This document shows positions 58,789-64,000 of a stretch of 64,000 bases of DNA, in pieces. Every line of letters starts with the position of its first letter. Position 1 is the first letter of the stretch. The stretch spans positions 1 to 64,000 of the forward strand of contig CANPZL010000009.1 in the NCBI GenBank assembly GCA_947589055.1. The letters are read 5' to 3'. This DNA is from an uncultured Lachnospiraceae bacterium. GTDB taxonomy: Bacteria > Bacillota > Clostridia > Lachnospirales > Lachnospiraceae. Position numbers and translations under genes: made by a program. The notes under the pieces are model-generated. The model worked only from the letters and a program-made list of their open reading frames with translations. It ran no database searches and was not told where the DNA came from.

Positions 58789-59520
58789 ATGAAGGATAAA
58801 AGGAGTAAAAGGGACAAAAGAATTGCGGCATTCGTCTTATTTTGTCATGCAATGCCAGTGATAGGTGCTGTTTTTGCTGTTATCGTCTCCCTTTTAATCT
58901 TGACGACAAGGAACCGGCAGGAAGAAGAAGCGGTCAAGGAAGGCGGCATTAACAACCTTTTGCAAATGCTGGATTATATTGAACCTATCGAGTCAGCGGC
59001 TGAAGAATTTCCGGAGCTGGATATTCAGGAGGATTATTTAACGGTGAATGAGTATTCCAGACCGGGAACAAAGCTTGGAAAAGTGAACCGGATCGTGATC
59101 CACTATACTGGGAATCCGGGAACTACTGCAAAAGCCAATCGGGATTATTTTGAAAGCCTGGCGGAAAATCCGGTGACCTCCGCCAGCAGTCATTTTGTGA
59201 TTGGATTGGAGGGAGAAATCATTCAATGCGTTCCGTTGAATGAGATTGCCTATGCGTCCAATAAGGCAAATACTGACAGCATCTCCATTGAATGCTGTCA
59301 CCCCGGTGAGTCTGGAGAATTTAATGTTGAAACTTATAATCAGTGCGTAGCATTAACTGCACGTCTGTGCTGTTATTATCATCTGGATCCGGAAACGGAT
59401 GTAATCCGGCATTATGATGTAACCGGAAAGGAATGTCCGATCTTTTATGTAGAACATCCGGAGGAATGGGAAATGTTTTTAGGCTTTGTAAAGGAGCAGG
59501 TGCAATCCTTAGAGGATTAG
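58789..59520 (+). CDS. N-acetylmuramoyl-L-alanine amidase (Amidase_2), membrane-anchored
   Basis: The 243-residue protein has an N-terminal helix (about 14-41) and an Amidase_2/PGRP domain. The zinc ligands are visible: His105 in IVIHYTG, His208 in IRHYDV and Cys216 in GKECP. SHFVIGLEGEIIQCVPLNEIAYAS and DSISIECCHP are the usual core strands. It cuts the amide between muramic acid and the stem peptide outside the membrane. It follows the GIY-YIG gene closely. Confidence 0.9.
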   Translation: MKDKRSKRDKRIAAFVLFCHAMPVIGAVFAVIVSLLILTTRNRQEEEAVKEGGINNLLQMLDYIEPIESAAEEFPELDIQEDYLTVNEYSRPGTKLGKVNRIVIHYTGNPGTTAKANRDYFESLAENPVTSASSHFVIGLEGEIIQCVPLNEIAYASNKANTDSISIECCHPGESGEFNVETYNQCVALTARLCCYYHLDPETDVIRHYDVTGKECPIFYVEHPEEWEMFLGFVKEQVQSLED

Positions 59521-59526
59521 GCAAAA

Positions 59527-59868
59527 TCAAAGCTTAAAGGTAATGATAACAGGTTTTTTCAGATGCTGTCCTCCTTTTGAACGAACTTTGGTCGTGATAT
59601 TAAGATGATAGGAAACGCCTTCGGCAAAAGGCTCCAGCGGTGCGACTTCTATTAGATTATTCTCTATGTCATAGCGGATATTGGTTTTTACCAATGCACC
59701 GGCTTCGTTTGTCAGGTACATATTCGTATTGTTCACTGTGGAAGGCTTCAAGGGTGTATTAAATTTCACTTTCCATATAAAACTTCCGGTCTTAAAGGCA
59801 AGGCTTTGATGAACCTTGTCATGCAGTTCCTCCGGAACATCTTCAATATTTAAATATTGTGTTGCCAT
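59527..59868 (-). CDS. Single Ig-like domain protein, apparently cytoplasmic
   Basis: The 113-residue protein lacks a signal peptide. Residues about 25-113 read as a bacterial Ig-like (SbsA-type Big_5) fold: FIWKVKFNTPLKPSTVNNTNMYLTNEAGALVKTNIRYD, then NLIEVAPLEPFAEGVSYHLNITTKV. Such domains normally sit in secreted proteins, so a free, unexported copy is unusual. ATG 59868 with GGAGGT ahead is preferred over the longer frame. It is convergent with the amidase gene, 6 bases apart. Confidence 0.65.
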   Translation of the reverse strand: MATQYLNIEDVPEELHDKVHQSLAFKTGSFIWKVKFNTPLKPSTVNNTNMYLTNEAGALVKTNIRYDIENNLIEVAPLEPFAEGVSYHLNITTKVRSKGGQHLKKPVIITFKL

Positions 59869-60059
59869 AGTAAACCTCCAAAAGTCAAATATACTCTCTG
59901 TTTTTATTATACGGATTCTTTTTGCGAAATACAACTGCAAATAAAAACGCACATAAAATAAAAAACCGCTTGCGAAACGATCGAGAAACAAGTATTCTCT
60001 ACATAGAGATTTCCGGCTGGTGAAAGAACGCTCCACCGGAAGGAAAGAAGGAAGCGACC

Positions 60060-60626
60060 ATGAATAAGATTAGTTGGAAACCGGGGAATATGCTGTATCC
60101 CCTGCCGGCTGTGCTGGTAACCTGTAGAGATAAGACCGGAGCAGATAATGTATTAACGGTAGCTTGGACTGGGACTGTATGTTCGGATCCTGCTATGCTT
60201 TATATTTCTGTCAGACCGGAGCGGTATTCCTATCCAATGATAAAGGAAACCGGTGAATTTGTAGTGAATCTGACAACGGAGGAATTGGTTCATGCAACGG
60301 ACTATTGCGGGGTTCGCTCAGGAAGAGAGGAAGATAAGTTTGCGGCTGCCGGACTGACAAAGGGAGAAGCACAGAAGATAAATGCACCGATTATTATGGA
60401 AAGTCCGGTCAATATTGAGTGCCGGGTAAAGACGGTTATGCCTTTGGGAAGTCATGATATGTTTCTTGCTGAAGTCGTGAATATTCAGGTGAGCGAGGAT
60501 TATTTAAATGAAAACGGTGCCTTTTCCTTAGCTGATGCAGGACTGCTTGCCTATTCCCACGGGCGGTATTACAGTATGGGTCAGGAGCTTGGTTCCTTTG
60601 GCTATTCTGTGCGGAAGAAGGGATAG
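60060..60626 (+). CDS. Flavin reductase family protein (FMN-binding split barrel)
   Basis: The 188-residue protein has the flavin reductase-like fold: YPLPAVLVTCRDKTGADNVLTVAWTGTVCSDPAMLYISVRPERYSY and FVVNLTTEELVHATDYCGVRSG. It binds FMN and may reduce it with NAD(P)H or act as an oxidoreductase partner. A hairpin (TTCCGG...CCGGAA) lies just upstream of the ribosome site. The shikimate kinase gene follows after 3 bases. Confidence 0.9.
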   Translation: MNKISWKPGNMLYPLPAVLVTCRDKTGADNVLTVAWTGTVCSDPAMLYISVRPERYSYPMIKETGEFVVNLTTEELVHATDYCGVRSGREEDKFAAAGLTKGEAQKINAPIIMESPVNIECRVKTVMPLGSHDMFLAEVVNIQVSEDYLNENGAFSLADAGLLAYSHGRYYSMGQELGSFGYSVRKKG

Positions 60627-60629
60627 AGG

Positions 60630-61145
60630 ATGGACAACATAATTCTGATAGGAATGCCGGGATGTGGGAAAAGTACTATTGGTGTAGTATTGGCAAAGGT
60701 GATAGGGTATGAGTTTACGGATTCTGATCTTTTGATTCAAAAGCAGGAGGGAAAGCTGCTTCGGGAACTGATTGCAGAGCGAGGGGAAGAAGGCTTTCTC
60801 AAGGTGGAAGAGAAGATAAATGCCGGATTACAGGTGGACCATCATGTGATCGCCACCGGCGGCAGCGTGGTATATGGAAAACGGGCGATGCAGCATTTTC
60901 AGGAAATCGGTACAATCGTATATTTAAAGCTCTCCTATCCAAGTATTTGCAACCGGCTGGGGAATATCCGGCGGCGTGGCGTAGTCTTGCGGGACGGACA
61001 AAGCCTGAAGGACTTATATGATGAACGAATTCCGCTGTATGAGAAATATGCGGATTGTATTGTTGACGCAGAAGGATATGGCGTTGAGGAACTGATGGAA
61101 CAGGTAGTACAGACCTTAGAACAGTATAAGGAACGATCGAAATAA
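60630..61145 (+). CDS. aroK: Shikimate kinase
   Basis: The 171-residue enzyme phosphorylates shikimate in aromatic amino acid synthesis. It has Walker A LIGMPGCGKSTIG, the shikimate-binding DSD in FTDSDLLI, ATGGSVVY in place of the common GGG, and a lid with RRGVVLRDGQSL. It is coupled to the flavin reductase gene. The trp operon begins 2 kb downstream. Confidence 0.9.
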   Translation: MDNIILIGMPGCGKSTIGVVLAKVIGYEFTDSDLLIQKQEGKLLRELIAERGEEGFLKVEEKINAGLQVDHHVIATGGSVVYGKRAMQHFQEIGTIVYLKLSYPSICNRLGNIRRRGVVLRDGQSLKDLYDERIPLYEKYADCIVDAEGYGVEELMEQVVQTLEQYKERSK

Positions 61146-61269
61146 TAATGCCCAAAAACGAATATTTTCTTGAAACCATTTATAAAATACGGTATAATCA
61201 ATATGCAGGATCCTTATAAGAATCTAATAAAAATGTAGGAAAGGAGATACCTGCAAATCAAAATTCAAA

Positions 61270-61303
61270 CCCGACTCCCCATCTCTTAGTCGGGTATTTT
61301 TTT
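61270..61303 (+). terminator. Terminator between aroK and the GH18 gene
   Basis: CCCGACT (61270-61276) pairs with AGTCGGG (61288-61294), then TATTTTTTT. Confidence 0.85.
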
Positions 61304-61317
61304 GCCCTTTTTAAGAA

Positions 61318-62451
61318 TCAAATGATCTGGAACTGTTCGGCAAGCAACAGCCAATTTCCACGGAAAAACCGCATAAGCTGCCAGTACCCCATTCCGTTTA
61401 GTTGATATTCCTTTACCAGATTGAATTTCGCCTGAAGGCTTCGGACATCTTCAAACCATACTTCGTGTTCCGTTCCGTCGGCATTATAAGTGAAGTAAGG
61501 GGACATAGCGGTTTCGTCAAATTGTATGACAGCACCGTTAGCCACTGCAATCGTGATCGCTTCGACATTTCCGATCGTCGTTGCGGCAGTGGTGCCTCGT
61601 ACATAAGGAAGCGGCCAATCATAACCATAGTTTGGAATGCCAAGATTGATTTTTTCTTTCGGGATTCGGGTAAGCGCATATTCCACCACCTGACGGACGT
61701 TGTTAATCGGAGCAACCGCAAGCGGAGGACCGTAAGTATAGCCCCATTCATAGGTCATAAGCAGTACCTCGTCTGCCGCCTCGCCCAGTAACGCATAGTC
61801 CTTTCCTTCATATAATAAACCGGGTTGATCGTCGCTGGTTTTCGGAGCAAGGGCGACTGTAACCGGATAACCCAGTGTGTGAATAGCGGTGCGTACCTCA
61901 GCAACGAAATCAGCAAAGGCGATCCTGTCCTCTGCCAATATGAATTCAAAGTCAATGTCTACCCCCTGAAACCCCTTTTGCGTCACCGTGTTTTCCAGAT
62001 TTGCAATCAGGTTTTCACGGGCAGATGCATTGTTTAATATGACAGAAATTAAATAGTTATTGAATTGCCCGCTGGCATCAAACGGGGTCAAGGTAAGAAA
62101 AGGAGCCACCTGCTTTTCTAGTGCCTGACGGATTAGAAAGGTATCGTCAATGATAGGAGGGACCAGCGTTCCGTCGGTTGTAAACCCATAGGAAAACACA
62201 GACAGACGGCTAAGATACGGTAGCGTTTCATTTAATACCCAAGCATTGATAAATGGATAGGCGTACCCGTTGACTACTGCCGGCGTAATAGTCACGGTTT
62301 CGTTAGGAATCGACAGCAGCAATGCCTGACCGATCGTAAGGGTATAGGGAAAGATCAACTGATTATTATAGATAATGGTATCTGCCGGGATTTGGTAGGC
62401 AGCAGCAATCGAAGACACCGTTTCACCGGAAGTAACAACATGAATCTGCAT
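61318..62451 (-). CDS. LysM-GH18 spore-type peptidoglycan hydrolase (YaaH/SleL-like)
   Basis: The 377-residue protein has one LysM (about 1-47, IHVVTSGETVSSIAAAYQIPADTIIYNN) and a GH18 domain with the catalytic DxxDxE motif in GVDIDFEFI. GFTTDGTLVPPIID and LMTYEWGYTYGPP are those of SleL/YaaH cortex lysins. There is no signal peptide, as for spore-coat enzymes assembled in the mother cell. It acts as N-acetylglucosaminidase on cortex fragments. The ribosome site is weak. A CATATATTA sequence upstream may belong to a sporulation promoter, but no -35 is clear. Confidence 0.88.
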   Translation of the reverse strand: MQIHVVTSGETVSSIAAAYQIPADTIIYNNQLIFPYTLTIGQALLLSIPNETVTITPAVVNGYAYPFINAWVLNETLPYLSRLSVFSYGFTTDGTLVPPIIDDTFLIRQALEKQVAPFLTLTPFDASGQFNNYLISVILNNASARENLIANLENTVTQKGFQGVDIDFEFILAEDRIAFADFVAEVRTAIHTLGYPVTVALAPKTSDDQPGLLYEGKDYALLGEAADEVLLMTYEWGYTYGPPLAVAPINNVRQVVEYALTRIPKEKINLGIPNYGYDWPLPYVRGTTAATTIGNVEAITIAVANGAVIQFDETAMSPYFTYNADGTEHEVWFEDVRSLQAKFNLVKEYQLNGMGYWQLMRFFRGNWLLLAEQFQII

Positions 62452-62554
62452 AGGAAACCGCTTTTTTCTTTTAATATATGTAGAAAGAAAAAAGAAATGA
62501 TAGAATTATCTTAAAAAAATAAATAAAAAAATATTAAAATCCAAAGGAAAGACT

Positions 62555-62582
62555 TTAACAAAAGAAAAAACTATGTTACAAT
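62555..62582 (+). promoter_or_regulatory. Probable promoter reading toward tRNA-Gly
   Basis: TTAACA (62555-62560), 16 nt, TACAAT (62577-62582). It is the only promoter-like site between the GH18 gene and the tRNA. Confidence 0.5.
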
Positions 62583-62606
62583 GTCCACGTAAGCAATGAG
62601 CTGTGC

Positions 62607-62671
62607 GTAATCAGAAAAAAGCCAGCTTGTGTTGTGCTTGCACATAAAGAAACTGGCTTTTTTCTGATTAC
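62607..62671. terminator. Long hairpin with exact 19-bp stem, terminator-like on both strands
   Basis: Bases 62607-62625 and 62653-62671 are exact reverse complements (arm contains AGAAAAAAGCCAG). The embedded A and T runs give a terminator shape in both directions. The 27-nt loop has a small TGTG/CACA hairpin. Confidence 0.8.
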
Positions 62672-62673
62672 AT

Positions 62674-62876
62674 AGGGCGAAAGCCCGTGAGCGAAAAACG
62701 AAGTTTTGCGCTGCACAGGGAAAGCAAAGGGCGAAAGCCCGTGAGCGAAAAACGAAGTTTTGCGCTGCACAGGGAAAGCAAAGGGCGAAAGCCCGTGAGC
62801 GAAAAACGAAGTTTTGCGCTGCACAGAGAAAGCAAAGGGCGAAAGCCCGTGAGCGAAAAACGAAGTTTTGCGCTGC
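62674..62876. repeat. Tandem array, 54-bp unit, about 3.8 copies
   Basis: Units begin at 62674, 62728, 62782 and 62836 (last one 41 bp). They are almost identical; one base differs in the third copy. Each unit holds GGGCGAAAGCCC (a 4-bp stem with a GAAA loop) and AAAACGAAGTTTT. The length is a multiple of three, so both strands stay open as 18-residue repeats, but no ribosome site or known domain supports a protein. Confidence 0.92.
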
Positions 62877-62884
62877 GTACTTAT

Positions 62885-62955
62885 GCAGATATAGTTCATC
62901 GGTAGAACGCTAGCTTCCCAAGCTGGAGAGGCGGGTTCGATTCCCGTTATCTGCT
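62885..62955 (+). tRNA. tRNA-Gly (anticodon CCC)
   Basis: The acceptor GCAGATA (62885-62891) pairs with TATCTGC (62948-62954), and the discriminator is T. The D-arm is GTTC...GAAC. The anticodon loop TTCCCAA is on stem CTAGC/GCTGG, and the T-arm holds GGTTCGATTCC. Anticodon CCC reads GGG (Gly). CCA is not encoded. The 54-bp repeat array ends 8 bases before its 5' end. Confidence 0.95.
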
Positions 62956-62971
62956 TTCTTTCAAAAAAGAT

Positions 62972-63000
62972 TTGACATCTATTTTCTGTAAGCGTATACT
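62972..63000 (+). promoter_or_regulatory. Sigma-A promoter of the trp leader
   Basis: TTGACA (62972-62977), 17 nt, TATACT (62995-63000). Confidence 0.85.
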
Positions 63001-63006
63001 TGCTAA

Positions 63007-63301
63007 CAGAAAACGAATACACCAATGAACAAGAAGAGTAGGCATGCCCGAAGTGCAAAGAGAATCGTAGGCGGTGAGAGTACGGTGATGGAAGGTTTGC
63101 TGAATGGACTTGGGAGGGCGGCTTGAAATCCGGCAAAGCAGAGAGCGATCTGTGAAGAGGAGAGTAGATGCCGACGGGGTTCCTGCCGTTATCAGAAGGA
63201 GACATATTTCAGTATGTTAGAGTGGGTATGAATATACCAATTTGGGTGGTACCGCAGAAGTTTAGCTTTTGTCCCTGGGAACAGTGGCAGAGGCTTTTTT
63301 A
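63007..63301 (+). ncRNA. T-box riboswitch, tryptophan specifier (TGG)
   Basis: The leader has stem I elements AGAGAATCG and GGTGAGAG, the specifier pattern GAA-TGG-ACTTGGGAGG near 63100, and the antiterminator box TTGGGTGGTACCGC (about 63241-63254). The terminator pairs AGCTTTTGTC (63264-63273) with GGCAGAGGCT (63286-63295), followed by TTTTT. The specifier reads Trp, so shortage of charged tRNA-Trp should switch on trpD and following genes. Confidence 0.92.
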
Positions 63302-63364
63302 TTTGGAAAATATTCAGTTCCATTTTAGCGGCGATTATTAAAAATCAGAAAAGGAGACGAGAAC

Positions 63365-64000
63365 ATGATTAAGGAAGCGATCAACAAATTAGTCAACAAC
63401 GAGGATTTATCTTATGACATGGCAAAGGAAGTCATGAATGAGATCATGAGCGGTGAGGCCAGTCAGGTCCATATGGGAGCCTATTTAACTGCCCTCCGTA
63501 TGAAAGGGGAAACCATTGAGGAGATTACGGCAAGCGCAGAAGGGATGCGGGAGCATTGTGTACGCCTGCTGCATGATATGGACGTACTGGAAATCGTAGG
63601 AACCGGCGGTGATGAAGCGAATTCCTTCAATATCTCCACTGCATCTTCCATTGTTGTTTCCGCTTACGGGATTCCGGTAGCAAAGCATGGTAACCGCAGC
63701 GTATCCAGTAAATGCGGTGCGGCAGATGTTTTGGAGGCATTGGGCGTTAAGATCACCATCAGTCCGGCGGAAAGCGCACAGGTGTTAAAGGAGATCGGGC
63801 TTTGCTTCATGTTTGCACAGACCTATCATAATGCAATGCGGTTTGTAGCACCGGTTCGTAAGGAAATCGGAATCCGGACCATTTTCAATATTTTAGGGCC
63901 GCTGGGAAATCCTGCCGGCGCCAGCTATCAGCTTCTGGGGGTTTATGATGAAGCATTAGTAGAACCTTTGGCAAAGGTGCTGGTAAATCTTGGAGTAAAA
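63365..64000 (+). CDS. trpD: Anthranilate phosphoribosyltransferase, 3' end outside window
   Basis: The frame starts at ATG 63365 behind AAAGGAGA and is open to the window end (212 codons). The family motifs are [52 protein letters not shown] (PRPP and anthranilate sites), [36 protein letters not shown]. It links anthranilate to PRPP in tryptophan synthesis. It is the first gene after the Trp T-box; trpE and trpG are not upstream of it. Confidence 0.95.
   Translation, partial: MIKEAINKLVNNEDLSYDMAKEVMNEIMSGEASQVHMGAYLTALRMKGETIEEITASAEGMREHCVRLLHDMDVLEIVGTGGDEANSFNISTASSIVVSAYGIPVAKHGNRSVSSKCGAADVLEALGVKITISPAESAQVLKEIGLCFMFAQTYHNAMRFVAPVRKEIGIRTIFNILGPLGNPAGASYQLLGVYDEALVEPLAKVLVNLGVK

Noticed and set aside
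62674-62876. CRISPR array
   Set aside because: Units are directly tandem with no variable spacers and no cas genes are present.
62687-62905. Plus-strand 72-codon frame of 18-residue repeats
   Set aside because: No ribosome site, ends inside the tRNA gene, and openness follows from the unit length of 54.
62576-63205. Minus-strand 209-codon frame across the repeats, tRNA and trp leader
   Set aside because: It runs through the tRNA and the T-box on the opposite strand, has no ribosome site, and its repeats only mirror the 54-bp DNA unit.

Overview
The window looks like chromosome from a low-GC, endospore-forming Clostridia, most likely a Lachnospiraceae. The basis is the gene content (GerA/GerB germination proteins, SpoIIR, SpoIID, a SpoIIQ-like protein, cellobiose phosphorylase, two feoA genes with feoB and a Cys-rich Feo protein, T-box leaders), strong AGGAGG-type ribosome sites and sigma-A promoters. 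No rRNA, CRISPR array, intact insertion sequence or phage gene was found. One tRNA gene, tRNA-Gly(CCC), is present.

Bases 1-10 kb look like accessory DNA. They hold the tail of a heptad-repeat membrane protein, a broken radical-SAM fragment ending at a perfect 20-bp hairpin, an acetyltransferase, and a two-gene signalling operon. In that operon a lipoprotein fusing a solute-binding domain to a 5'-nucleotidase C-terminal domain overlaps a hybrid histidine kinase. An HTH membrane protein, a CxxC metal-binding protein behind an iron-type operator, and an MFS exporter with a possible attenuating leader follow.

Bases 10-20.6 kb hold envelope-stress and transport modules: an ECF sigma/membrane protein/ABC operon on the minus strand, a BceRS-BceAB-like response regulator, kinase, ATPase and large FtsX permease on the plus strand, and small membrane proteins and lipoproteins. 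Bases 20.7-28 kb run from a germination operon behind a sigma-G-like promoter, through spoIIR, to ddl-murI-DUF1934-methyltransferase. Bases 28-31.3 kb are the ferrous iron locus feoA-feoA-feoB-Cys-rich protein with three copies of an 18-bp palindrome that also precedes the CxxC gene at 8.1 kb.

Bases 31.3-43 kb are core metabolism: malQ-plsC-unknown on the minus strand, small membrane proteins, a HAD phosphatase with a thioesterase, ileS behind an Ile T-box, and glgP. Bases 43-48 kb hold a MATE exporter and a peptidoglycan and engulfment cluster: spoIID-like, L,D-transpeptidase, spoIIQ-like. Bases 48-55 kb hold an isolated pseudaminic acid synthase, a degenerate-GGDEF/EAL protein, an acyl carrier protein, and divergently placed cellobiose phosphorylase and aldose epimerase. 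Bases 55-62.5 kb are mixed housekeeping and envelope genes (SGNH hydrolase, DUF4358, HD hydrolase, GIY-YIG, amidase, flavin reductase, shikimate kinase, LysM-GH18). The end carries a promoter, a 19-bp-stem hairpin, a 54-bp tandem repeat array, tRNA-Gly and a Trp T-box leading into trpD, which runs off the window.

The observations most worth following are the solute-binding/5'-nucleotidase_C sensor operon, the repeat array that appears to sit between the tRNA-Gly promoter and its gene, the shared metal operator, and the spoIID-transpeptidase-spoIIQ cluster whose SpoIID and SpoIIQ proteins lack expected catalytic residues. All family assignments come from reading the translated sequence; no database search was run.
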